Assembly (NCBI GenBank): GCA_049509915.1
Contig: JBEKZL010000321.1
Coordinates: 1-7,334 of the forward strand
DNA length: 7,334 nt
DNA from: JBEKYD01 sp049509915
GTDB lineage: Bacteria > Acidobacteriota > Terriglobia > Bryobacterales > Bryobacteraceae
Reading direction: 5' to 3'
In this document: piece by piece, positions 1 to 6,516 of the stretch
Numbering within the stretch: position 1 is the stretch's first letter
Layout: every line of letters begins with the position of its first letter
Made by a program: the position numbers and the translations under genes
Notes under the pieces: generated by a model
What the model was told of the DNA's origin: nothing
The model's input: the letters and a program-made list of their open reading frames with translations, nothing else
The model's database searches: none

Positions 1-470
1 TGGAAACGCAGGAGAAGCGCTTCCCTGTAGATTGGCTCTAGCGCCCCCAAAGCGGCCGCGATTCGTTTGGCATCTTCGCTTCTTGCGGCCGCGAAGAACG
101 GCGATTCGAAATCCGGCGTGGGAAGGTCCACGCCCGCTTCGTCCTCCCGGCACATCCGATGCGTCGCCGTCTGTTGCTTTCGCAGGTGATCGATCGCCAG
201 GTTTCGTGCGATGGAGAACAACCACGGCTCGAAACGGAGGCGGCCGTTATATTGCCCCGCGCGTTCCAGTACACGCAACCAGGTTTCCTGAACGAGGTCC
301 TCGGCCTGTTCACGCCTGGATGTCCAGTAGACCAGATATCGGAGGAGCCGATAGTGATACCGCGACACCATTCGGCCAATGAATTCCGAGTCTCTTCGCC
401 GCAGTGCACGCGCGATGCACTGAGACTCGGGTTCCGACACACGCGAAAAGGCCGTCACCACGGCAACCAT
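1..470 (-). CDS. ECF-type RNA polymerase sigma-70 factor (partial, 3' end outside window)
   Basis: This gene encodes an extracytoplasmic-function sigma factor, which directs RNA polymerase to a specific promoter set, usually in response to envelope or stress signals. 156 complete codons are visible before the window edge. Region 2 spans about residues 30-99: the RRDSEFIGRMVSRYHYRLLR stretch, then EQAEDLVQETWLRVLERA (55-71, region 2.2), then FEPWLFSIARNLAIDHLRK (80-98, regions 2.3/2.4, promoter -10 recognition). A short linker leads to the start of region 4 (ALGALEPIYREALLLRF, from about 140). The helix-turn-helix that reads the -35 element lies beyond the edge. The ATG at 470 is chosen because an in-frame TAG lies two codons upstream (474-476); no good Shine-Dalgarno precedes it. 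It lies 168 nt downstream of hlyD on the same strand, so it is probably its own transcription unit. No anti-sigma factor is visible; one could lie further left. The family is clear; the target regulon cannot be told. Confidence 0.93.
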   Translation of the reverse strand, partial: MVAVVTAFSRVSEPESQCIARALRRRDSEFIGRMVSRYHYRLLRYLVYWTSRREQAEDLVQETWLRVLERAGQYNGRLRFEPWLFSIARNLAIDHLRKQQTATHRMCREDEAGVDLPTPDFESPFFAAARSEDAKRIAAALGALEPIYREALLLRF

Positions 471-638
471 ACACTATATACGAGGTCGAGCCCCGGAATT
501 ATGCATGGCGACGGGAAGAAATAGCGCGACAAATTTCCCCCCACGCTTCTTTACCCAATCATTCCGCTTGACTTGACCATGAACTCATTCGACCACGCGC
601 AAGCCAGGGCTGTGCTGCCCTGCCAAACCGCCGGGAAC
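471..638. other. Intergenic region between hlyD and the ECF sigma gene
   Basis: This 168-nt gap separates two minus-strand genes. It contains a 6-bp stem at 605-610/617-622 (CAGGGC, loop TGTGCT, GCCCTG), 16 nt after the hlyD stop. No T-run follows, so it is at best a weak or Rho-assisted transcript end. On the minus strand a CATAAT hexamer (503-498) could be a -10 box for the sigma gene about 20 nt before its ATG, but no matching -35 is evident. I see no convincing protein or RNA gene here. Confidence 0.4.
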
Positions 639-1850
639 TCACTGCGCCGCCGGAACCGGTGCCACGCGCTGGCCCGACTCGATCGTCGCTTCGCCCGGTA
701 ATGCCACCTGGTCGCCTTCCCGAAGTCCCTCCAGAATCTGGATGGTCGTGACCGTGCCGATACCGGTCTTCACGGGCTGATGCTCCAACGTATCGCCGCG
801 CAGCCGGAACACCCAATCGCCGGTGGCATCGTGATGAAGAGCCTCCTTGGGGATGACGATGGCGCCTTCGGCCACTGCGGTGCGAATTTCGGCATCCACG
901 TTGACGCCGGGCAGCAACTCGCCGCCGGGGTTTTCGATGGTGCAGACGACCTCGCCCACCTGGCGCGTGCCCAGGGTTTGAATGCTGCTGGGCATCTGTT
1001 CCACAATGCCCTCCCAGCGCTTGCCGGGCAAGGCTTCCCAGGTAATCCCAACCGGCTGGCCCTTGGCCACGCGGCCCAGCAGGGGTTCGTCGACGTAGAC
1101 CCGCACCCGCACGCGGTCCAGGCTGCCGACGTTGGCTACCAGGTCGCCCGGATTCACGTACCCGCCCGGTCGCACGGCCAGTTGATAGACGACCCCGGCC
1201 AGCGGCGAGTGCAGCACGCTTAATGCCTGGCGTGTGTGCGCCAATTCCATGGCCGCCTCCGCTCCGGCCAGGCGGGCGCGAGCACCTTCCACGTCACCAG
1301 TAGCCACCAGTGAAGCGCGGCGCGTTTCCAGGCCGCGGATTTCCAGCTCCAGCGCGTGCACCTTGTCGGCCGCCGTCTGCACTTCCAAACGGGTGGCGGC
1401 CTGTTCTTGCTCCAATCTTTGCAGAGCCTGGTATTCCTTGGTTTGGGTAGCGAGGTCGAACCGGGCGCGCGCCAGGCTGCTATCGATCTGGGCCACTTCG
1501 GCCGGCCTGCCGCCCTGTTCGAGAGCGTCCAAAGCGGCCCGCGCCTCCGCCACGCGCGCTTGGGCCGATTCGAGCCCGGCCTGCAAAGTGGGATCGGAGG
1601 TCTCCGCCAGCACCGCGCCTTGGGCGACACGGTCGCCTTCATGGACGGGCACGCGAACCACCAGCGCGGCGCTTTCCGCGCGCACCGCCTGCCATTCCAG
1701 CGGCTCCACTTTGCCATTGGTCGGCAGGGTACCGACCAATTGTTGTCGCCCGGCGCGAGCAAACGCCACCAGGGGCGGCTTGCTCTTGCGCAACAGGCCC
1801 CAGCCGATCGCCGCCGCCGCGACCAGAATCACCACCAGCCACTTTTTCAT
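639..1850 (-). CDS. HlyD/RND-family periplasmic adaptor (membrane fusion protein)
   Basis: This is a 403-aa membrane-fusion adaptor of the type that links an inner-membrane efflux or export pump to an outer-membrane channel. The N-terminus (MKKWLVVILVAAAAIGWGLL) is a short basic stretch plus one hydrophobic segment, an uncleaved anchor or signal. The two halves of a biotinyl-lipoyl domain lie at about 56-88 (VRVPVHEGDRVAQGAVL) and 213-245 (LHSPLAGVVYQLAVRPGGYV). Between them is a long Ala/Glu/Arg/Leu-rich coiled-coil hairpin (about 88-205). A beta-barrel (about 246-325) and a membrane-proximal domain (about 329-397, IVIPKEALHH to PGEATIESGQRV) follow. Length and order fit the RND/MacA-like class. 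Its ATG overlaps the TGA of the upstream deacetylase gene (ATGA, 1847-1850), implying translational coupling. No transporter or TolC-like gene is in the window, so the cargo is unknown. A frame extending upstream to 2450 exists but overlaps the deacetylase and is rejected. Confidence 0.93.
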   Translation of the reverse strand: MKKWLVVILVAAAAIGWGLLRKSKPPLVAFARAGRQQLVGTLPTNGKVEPLEWQAVRAESAALVVRVPVHEGDRVAQGAVLAETSDPTLQAGLESAQARVAEARAALDALEQGGRPAEVAQIDSSLARARFDLATQTKEYQALQRLEQEQAATRLEVQTAADKVHALELEIRGLETRRASLVATGDVEGARARLAGAEAAMELAHTRQALSVLHSPLAGVVYQLAVRPGGYVNPGDLVANVGSLDRVRVRVYVDEPLLGRVAKGQPVGITWEALPGKRWEGIVEQMPSSIQTLGTRQVGEVVCTIENPGGELLPGVNVDAEIRTAVAEGAIVIPKEALHHDATGDWVFRLRGDTLEHQPVKTGIGTVTTIQILEGLREGDQVALPGEATIESGQRVAPVPAAQ

Positions 1851-2782
1851 GAGACCGTCACCGCCCGAGCGGTGTGAGCCCGCAGCAGATCGCGCGCCAC
1901 GGCGGCGGTGGCGGCGTGAATGGCGATAGTATCCTCCACTTTGTTGGCATAACCGCCGGCCAGCACGATGGCCACCGGAATTCTGCGCTGGAGCGCCGTG
2001 CCGATCACCAGACGGTCGCGTACCTCCAGCCCTTGAAAGGTCAGGTCGAGCCCTCCGAGCTGATCGTCCAGATACGGGTCTGCCCCGGCGACATAGATCA
2101 TCAGCTCCGGGGAAAAACGCCCCAGCGCTTCGCTCAGGCCGTCTCCCAGCCGCTGCAGGTACTCCCAGTCGCCGGCCCCGCCATCCAGATGAATATCCAG
2201 GTCGGAGGGTGGCTTTTCGTACGGATAGTTGTCGAACTGGTGAATCGAAAGGGTGAATACCGAGGAATCCTGGGCGAAAATAGATGCCGTGCCATTGCCC
2301 TGGTGCACGTCGCAATCCACCACCATGGCGCGGCGAATGGCGCCGTCGCGCTCCAGCACGCGGATGGCTACGGCCATGTCGTTGATGGCGCAGAAACCTT
2401 CCCCATGCCCCGCGAACGCGTGGTGAAATCCGCCGCCCACGTTGTAGCACACCCCCTGCTCCAGGGCCAGCCGCGCGGCCAGGGTGGTGCCCGCGGCAGC
2501 CAGGAAAAAGGCTTCCACCATGTGACGCGAATAGGGGATTTCCAGGCGCAGAATGTCACTGTAACTCATGGTGCCGTCGCGGAGCTTGCCGATCCAGCCG
2601 GCATCGTGCGCCAGCAGCAGGTCGGCCTCGGAGATGGGTTCGGGTGCAATGAAATCGCTTTCCTCGGCAAAGCCGGTGCGCAGCATGCGCTCCCGCAGCC
2701 ACCGGTATTTGCGGGATGGGAACACGTGCTCGCCCAGCTTCAGGTCGTATCGTTCGTGATAGACCAGCCGGAACGGGAGCAT
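1847..2782 (-). CDS. Histone deacetylase-superfamily protein (HDAC11/AcuC-like zinc amidohydrolase)
   Basis: This 311-aa cytoplasmic Zn-dependent deacetylase belongs to the arginase/deacetylase fold and looks closest to class IV (HDAC11-like) bacterial enzymes. The catalytic set is complete: the His-His dyad in GGGFHHAFAGHGEGFCAIND (H120-H121), metal ligands D158 and H160 in VVDCDVHQGNG, the third metal ligand D235 in YVAGADPYLDD, and the transition-state Tyr278 in AGGYA. It is therefore predicted to be active, removing acetyl or other acyl groups from lysine or from a small amine; the real substrate is unknown. Its ATG lies 5 nt after the pta stop, with AGGTG as a weak ribosome-binding site, and its stop overlaps the hlyD start. 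Co-transcription with pta suggests a role in acetyl balance, for example reversing acetyl-phosphate-driven lysine acetylation; that link is inference. AcuC (acetoin utilisation) is a possible homologue name, but no acetoin genes are near, so no symbol is given. Confidence 0.94.
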   Translation of the reverse strand: MLPFRLVYHERYDLKLGEHVFPSRKYRWLRERMLRTGFAEESDFIAPEPISEADLLLAHDAGWIGKLRDGTMSYSDILRLEIPYSRHMVEAFFLAAAGTTLAARLALEQGVCYNVGGGFHHAFAGHGEGFCAINDMAVAIRVLERDGAIRRAMVVDCDVHQGNGTASIFAQDSSVFTLSIHQFDNYPYEKPPSDLDIHLDGGAGDWEYLQRLGDGLSEALGRFSPELMIYVAGADPYLDDQLGGLDLTFQGLEVRDRLVIGTALQRRIPVAIVLAGGYANKVEDTIAIHAATAAVARDLLRAHTARAVTVS

Positions 2783-2787
2783 GGCAC

Positions 2788-3783
2788 CTACGGATTCTCC
2801 GACTGCAACGAAGTCACCACGGCAACGTTAAAGATGTTCTCGGCCGAACTGCCGCGGGAAAGATCGTTGGCCGGCTTGGCCAGGCCCTGCAGAAAGGGGC
2901 CGATGGGCATCGATCCGCCCAGGCGTTCCAGCAGCTTGTTGGCGATATTGGCGCTGTCCAGGTTGGGGAAGATGAGAGTGTTGGCGCGGCCTGCCAGAGG
3001 GGAGCCGGGCGCTTTCATCTGCGCCACCAGCGGGCACACCGCGGCATCGCCTTGCAACTCGCCATCCACCTTGAGATCCGGTACTCGAGCTTTCACCACC
3101 CGGTAGGCCTCCACCACTTTGTCCGCGTCCCGGTGTTTGCCGCTGCCCTTGGTGGAGAAACTGAGCAAGGCCACCAAAGGCTCGGTGTTCATTAAGGTGC
3201 GGGTGCTTTCGGCGGTGGAGATGGCGATATCGGCCAGTTGCACTGCGGTTGGATTCGCCACCACCGCGCAGTCGGCGAATGCGAAGAGGCCGTTGTGGCC
3301 CTGCGAACGGTCGCGCAGCGCCACGATGAACACGCTCGAAACCAGCCGGGCACGCGGATGCACCCCTACCGCATGCAGCGCGGCGCGCACGGTTTCGCCG
3401 GTGCTGTTGACGGCGCCTCCCACGCTGCCGTCCGCATCCCCGGCGGCTACCATCAGCGCGGCGAAATAAAGCGGCTTGCGGGCAATTGTAGCCGCTTCGA
3501 ACGCGGTGACGCCCTTGGACCGGCGGCGTTCATAGTAGATGGCGGCATACTTGGAAGCTTCCGGCGCGGTTGCCGGATCGATAAAGCGCACGCCTTCCGG
3601 AGCGTCGGCCGGTTTGCGCCCGATCAGTACCGGTTTCGCCAGCCCTTCCCGCACCAGCCGCGCCGCTGCTTCCAAAACGCGCGGATCCTCGCCTTCGGGA
3701 AACACAATCGTCTTCTTGAGCTTACGGGCCCGCTCGATGAGCCCGGACATAAACGCTCGTGCCGATTCCGGAATATCCGCCAT
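2788..3783 (-). CDS. pta: Phosphate acetyltransferase (phosphotransacetylase)
   Basis: This enzyme catalyses acetyl-CoA + Pi <-> acetyl phosphate + CoA in the cytoplasm, the first step of acetate formation with AckA or the reverse for acetate use. At 331 aa it matches the short single-domain Pta class, without the N-terminal DRTGG/BioD-like parts of the long enterobacterial enzyme. Family signatures are TIVFPEGEDPRVLEAA (25-40), DGSVGGAVNSTGETVRAAL (from about 118), FADCAVVANPTAVQLADIA (169-187), LSFSTKGS (207-214), VDGELQGDAA (239-248), NTLIFPNLDSANIANKL (268-284) and GPFLQGLAKPANDLSRG (295-311). A start at ATG 3783 is preferred because it gives the typical N-terminus; a GTG at 3825 would add 14 atypical residues. 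No clear ribosome-binding site precedes either. It is the first gene of the pta-deacetylase-hlyD operon. ackA is not in the window. A phosphate butyryltransferase is the main alternative, but the motifs favour Pta. Confidence 0.92.
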   Translation of the reverse strand: MADIPESARAFMSGLIERARKLKKTIVFPEGEDPRVLEAAARLVREGLAKPVLIGRKPADAPEGVRFIDPATAPEASKYAAIYYERRRSKGVTAFEAATIARKPLYFAALMVAAGDADGSVGGAVNSTGETVRAALHAVGVHPRARLVSSVFIVALRDRSQGHNGLFAFADCAVVANPTAVQLADIAISTAESTRTLMNTEPLVALLSFSTKGSGKHRDADKVVEAYRVVKARVPDLKVDGELQGDAAVCPLVAQMKAPGSPLAGRANTLIFPNLDSANIANKLLERLGGSMPIGPFLQGLAKPANDLSRGSSAENIFNVAVVTSLQSENP

Positions 3784-3956
3784 GGAAAAAATTGAGTGTA
3801 GCAGGTGTGAGGCGGTGGTTGACACCGTGCCGTGGGCACGGCTCCCTGGCGTCGACGGGGACTGACTTCCCCGGATCGGTTCGGCACCCGCCGGGAGAAC
3901 TGTTGCTCCGGCCTGCCTCGCCGCAAGTTATCCTAAAATCTTCGGAGCTGAATCAT
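3784..3956. promoter_or_regulatory. Divergent intergenic region with three inverted repeats
   Basis: This region separates pta (minus) from the DUF2760/Hsp70 cassette (plus), so it should hold both promoters. Visible structure: CGGTG/CACCG (3813-3817/3823-3827); the palindrome CCGTGCC-GTG-GGCACGG (3825-3831/3835-3841), overlapping the first; and CGGGGA/TCCCCG (3856-3861/3868-3873). A TTGACA hexamer on the plus strand (3819-3824) has no -10 at the proper distance. TAAAAT (3934-3939) resembles a -10 but lies very close to the ribosome-binding site. On the minus strand TACACT (3800-3795) is a possible -10 for pta, with no good -35. The palindromes could be an operator or a repeat-family remnant; neither can be settled here. 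Confidence 0.45.
3944..3947 (+). promoter_or_regulatory. Ribosome-binding site deciding the TTG start of the DUF2760 gene
   Basis: A GGAG core lies 9 nt upstream of the TTG at 3957, the best Shine-Dalgarno match near any start in the window. It supports TTG 3957 over the far-upstream ATG at 3759, which would read through the pta promoter region and into pta antisense. Confidence 0.65.
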
Positions 3957-4493
3957 TTGAATCGAATTGCACTGGCTTTTCGCAGTTTCTTCCAATTGTT
4001 GTTCTCCGGCAGGCTGTCTGACGGCATGCTGGCCGACCTGCGGCTGTCGCGCCGGGAAGCGTCGGCGGGCAAACCGGCCGCCAAGCCCACTCCTGCCGCG
4101 GCGCCTCCGGCCGTGCGCGTTTCCGACGGCGCGCTGCAACTTCTCGCCATTCTGCAACGCGACTCGCGCCTGGTCGACTTCCTGAAGGAAGACATCTCCG
4201 CCTACACCGACGACCAGATTGGCGCCGCCGTGCGCGAGTTGCACGATCAGTGCCGCGACGCGCTGGACCGCTACGTCGGGCTGGCCCCCGTGATCGATGG
4301 CGTGGAGGGCACTTTCGCCAAAGCGCCGGGCGACGCTGCCGCGGTCAAATTTGTCGGCAACGTGCCGGCCAAACCGCCGGCCGGTGGTACTTTGCGCCAT
4401 AAAGGCTGGAAGGCGGTCAAGATCGACCTGCCCGCTCTACCTGCCAAACAGGACGCCACCATCATCGCCCCGGCTGAGATCGAAATCGAGTAA
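3957..4493 (+). CDS. DUF2760 domain-containing protein, first gene of the Hsp70 cassette
   Basis: This 178-aa protein of unknown function matches the DUF2760 family, which I recall as a frequent neighbour of divergent Hsp70 genes. A hydrophobic N-terminal helix (NRIALAFRSFFQLLF, residues 2-16) is not a clear signal peptide and could be membrane-associated. A Lys/Ala/Pro-rich linker (about 36-55) follows. The conserved body starts at about 60 with LQLLAILQRDSRLVDFLKED, then YTDDQIGAAVRELHDQCRDA, and later GTLRHKGWKAVKIDLPALP and IIAPAEIEIE at the C-terminus. The start is TTG at 3957, supported by GGAG 9 nt upstream and by the family-like MNRIALAF opening. The stop TAA is followed 6 nt later by the Hsp70 TTG in the same reading frame, so the two are almost certainly co-translated. 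A role as cofactor or adaptor of the Hsp70 pair is inferred from context only. Confidence 0.88.
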   Translation: MNRIALAFRSFFQLLFSGRLSDGMLADLRLSRREASAGKPAAKPTPAAAPPAVRVSDGALQLLAILQRDSRLVDFLKEDISAYTDDQIGAAVRELHDQCRDALDRYVGLAPVIDGVEGTFAKAPGDAAAVKFVGNVPAKPPAGGTLRHKGWKAVKIDLPALPAKQDATIIAPAEIEIE

Positions 4494-4499
4494 ACCGCC

Positions 4500-6335
4500 T
4501 TGCCGCCTTCAGCTGCCAAATTCGTTATCGGAATCGATCTGGGCACCACCAACTCCGCGCTCTCCTACGCCAAGCTGGAAGCCGCCGCCGACCCGTTCGC
4601 ACCCGCCGGCGTGGAATTGCTGCCCATCCCGCAACTGGCCAACCCCGGCGAGGTGCGGGAGGAAACGCTGCTGCCCTCGTTCCTATACCTGCCGGCGGCC
4701 GCGGAATTCCCCTCGGGCACGCTGGCATTGCCGTGGGATGCGGAGCGGAGCTTCGTCGCGGGCACGCTGGCGCAAAAGCGAGGCGGCGAAAACGCCGGCC
4801 GGCTGGTGTCCTCGGCCAAGTCCTGGCTGTCCCATTCGGGCGTCGACCGCACCTCGCCGCTGGTCCCCTTTCGCGCGCCCGAAGGAGTCGACAAAATTTC
4901 CCCGGTGGTTGCCAGCCGCCGCTACCTGGAACATCTGCGCGAAGCCTGGGACTACAAGATGCCCGAGGCGCCCTTCGCCGCTCAGCACGTGCTCGTAACC
5001 GTGCCGGCGTCTTTCGACGCGGTGGCGCGGGAGCTGACCCTGGCCGCGGCCGAGCAGGCCGGATATCGCGATGTGACCCTGCTCGAAGAACCGCAGGCCG
5101 CTTTCTATGCCTGGATCGAGAGGCATCCGGACTGGCGCCAGCGGGTGACGGTCGGCGATCTGATTCTAGTGATCGATATCGGCGGCGGCACCACCGATTT
5201 CACCCTCATCGCCGTCACCGAGGCGAACGGCGAACTGCAGCTCGAACGCGTGGCTGTGGGCGAGCACATCCTGCTGGGCGGCGACAATATCGACCTGGCG
5301 CTGGCCGGCACGGTTGCCGAACGGCTGGCGCAGAAGGGCACGCGCCTGGATTCGCGCCAAATGCAGGCGCTGTGGAACAACTGCCGCACGGCCAAGGAAA
5401 AATTGCTGGAGCCGGGCAACAAGGCCAAAGAGCAGGCGGTGACGATTCTGGGGAAAGGCTCCGGGCTCGTGGGAGGAACCATCAAAGCTTCGCTGCTCAG
5501 GGAAGATATCGAGCGCATCCTCTCCGCCGGCTTCCTTCCGGAAGTGGCCAGCACCGACATGCCGGCGCAGCAGCGCCGCGTCGGATTGCAGGAGTTGGGC
5601 CTTCCCTACGCCGCCGATGCCGCCATCACCCGCCACCTGGCGCGCTTTCTGCGGCAGCAGGCCGCCACCCAGCGCAGCACCGTGCGCAGCGGACCGAGCG
5701 GCCTGGCGTGCCCTACCCACGTGCTCTTCAACGGCGGCGTGCTCAATGCCGCCGAGGTGCGCGAAAGAATTCTGGAGACGCTCGACCGCTGGCTCGCCGC
5801 CGAGGGCTTGAGTAAAGTACAGCCGCTCGCCGGCGAGGATCTCATGCACGCGGTTTCGCGCGGCGCGGCTTATTACGGACTGGCGCGAATGGGGCGAGGC
5901 GTGCGCATCCGCGGCGGCGTACCGCGCAGTTACTACGTCGGCATCGAATCCGCCATGCCCACCGTTCCCGGCTTCCCTGCCCCGCTCAAAGCGCTGAATG
6001 TGGTCCCTTTCGGCATGGAAGAAGCCAGCGAGGCGCGCATCCCCAATCGCGAATTCGGCCTGGTGGTGGGCCAGCCCGCCGAGTTCCGCTTCTTCACCTC
6101 CACCGCGCGCAAACAGGACCAGCCCGGCGACCTCATCGAAGACCTCGGCGACGAGCTCGAAGAGCTTGCTCCCATGGAAGTCACTTTCGCCAGCGGCGAA
6201 AGCTCGAGCGAGGTGGTTCCGGTTTCGTTCGAATCCGTCGTCACCGAAACCGGCGTGCTGCAGCTCTGGTGCGTGGCCCGCGACGGCCGCCGCTGGAAAC
6301 TCGAATTCAACGTCCGCGAGCGAGTGAAGGGATGA
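4500..6335 (+). CDS. Divergent Hsp70 family protein (first of a tandem pair)
   Basis: This 611-aa protein has an intact Hsp70/actin-type ATPase domain. Phosphate-1 is GIDLGTTNSAL (11-21). VTVPASFDAVARELTLAAAE (167-185) and LLEEPQAAFYAW (194-205) correspond to the DnaK VPAYF and NEPTAAALAYG segments. Phosphate-2 is VIDIGGGTTDFTL (224-236). GGDNIDLALA (260-269) and the adenosine-site region VLFNGGVLNAAEVRERILE (408-426), followed by DLMHAVSRGAAYYGLAR (447-463), complete the domain. The C-terminal ~145 residues are not a recognisable DnaK substrate-binding domain: the hydrophobic interdomain linker (DVLLLDV-like) and the helical lid are missing, and an acidic patch EDLGDELEELAP (547-558) is present. 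It is therefore neither DnaK nor HscA proper. The start is TTG 4500, the only in-frame start after the upstream TAA, with a weak GAG ribosome-binding site. It is the second gene of the DUF2760-Hsp70-Hsp70 cassette. Client and cofactors are unknown. Confidence 0.93.
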   Translation: MPPSAAKFVIGIDLGTTNSALSYAKLEAAADPFAPAGVELLPIPQLANPGEVREETLLPSFLYLPAAAEFPSGTLALPWDAERSFVAGTLAQKRGGENAGRLVSSAKSWLSHSGVDRTSPLVPFRAPEGVDKISPVVASRRYLEHLREAWDYKMPEAPFAAQHVLVTVPASFDAVARELTLAAAEQAGYRDVTLLEEPQAAFYAWIERHPDWRQRVTVGDLILVIDIGGGTTDFTLIAVTEANGELQLERVAVGEHILLGGDNIDLALAGTVAERLAQKGTRLDSRQMQALWNNCRTAKEKLLEPGNKAKEQAVTILGKGSGLVGGTIKASLLREDIERILSAGFLPEVASTDMPAQQRRVGLQELGLPYAADAAITRHLARFLRQQAATQRSTVRSGPSGLACPTHVLFNGGVLNAAEVRERILETLDRWLAAEGLSKVQPLAGEDLMHAVSRGAAYYGLARMGRGVRIRGGVPRSYYVGIESAMPTVPGFPAPLKALNVVPFGMEEASEARIPNREFGLVVGQPAEFRFFTSTARKQDQPGDLIEDLGDELEELAPMEVTFASGESSSEVVPVSFESVVTETGVLQLWCVARDGRRWKLEFNVRERVKG

Positions 6336-6380
6336 AGGGCCCGAAGTGTCTATCTTTGGAGAGAGTTCGCGCCCGGCGTG

Positions 6381-6402
6381 GGGTAGGCGCTTTCGCCTGC
6401 CC
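6381..6402. repeat. Short hairpin downstream of the first Hsp70
   Basis: GGGTAGGCG (6381-6389) and CGCCTGCCC (6394-6402) form a 9-bp stem with one G-T pair and a CTTT loop, 45 nt after the first Hsp70 stop. No T-run follows, so it is not a standard Rho-independent terminator. It starts with the same GTGGGG head (6378-6383) as the larger palindrome further right and may be a relative of that repeat family or an mRNA-stabilising hairpin. Confidence 0.4.
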
Positions 6403-6516
6403 GCCTTGCGCTCGACCAGGGCCAGTCGCACGGGCTAGCCGTCAGACCAGCTCTGCCCGGGTTGTATTCTATATAGCGAACGATGCGGTTCAACTCCTCC
6501 AGGCAGCTATCCTACC

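Noticed and set aside
38..442. 134-aa minus-strand frame over the sigma-factor gene
   Set aside because: It is a shifted frame of the ECF sigma gene; the true frame, open across the window edge, carries all the sigma motifs.
639..2450. 603-aa extended form of the HlyD-like protein
   Set aside because: The first 200 residues overlap the deacetylase in another frame and are Arg/Gly-rich junk. The ATG at 1850 gives a proper membrane anchor and an ATGA overlap.
1874..3106. 410-aa plus-strand open frame opposite the deacetylase and pta
   Set aside because: It lies antisense to two genes with complete family motifs. Its product has no recognisable domain, and long antisense frames are common in GC-rich DNA.
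3819..3824. Plus-strand TTGACA as a sigma-70 -35 box
   Set aside because: No -10-like hexamer lies 16-18 nt downstream, where the sequence is GC-rich and palindromic.
3784..3825. GTG start at 3825 extending Pta by 14 residues
   Set aside because: The added residues are not typical of Pta N-termini and no ribosome-binding site supports the GTG. ATG 3783 gives the usual length and opening.
3759..3956. ATG at 3759 as the start of the DUF2760 protein
   Set aside because: It would begin inside pta antisense and add 66 unconserved residues. TTG 3957 has a GGAG ribosome-binding site and a family-like N-terminus.
5166..6431. 421-aa minus-strand open frame opposite the first Hsp70
   Set aside because: It is antisense to a clear Hsp70 gene, is rich in Gly/Ala/His/Arg with no family motifs, and runs into the intergenic spacer.
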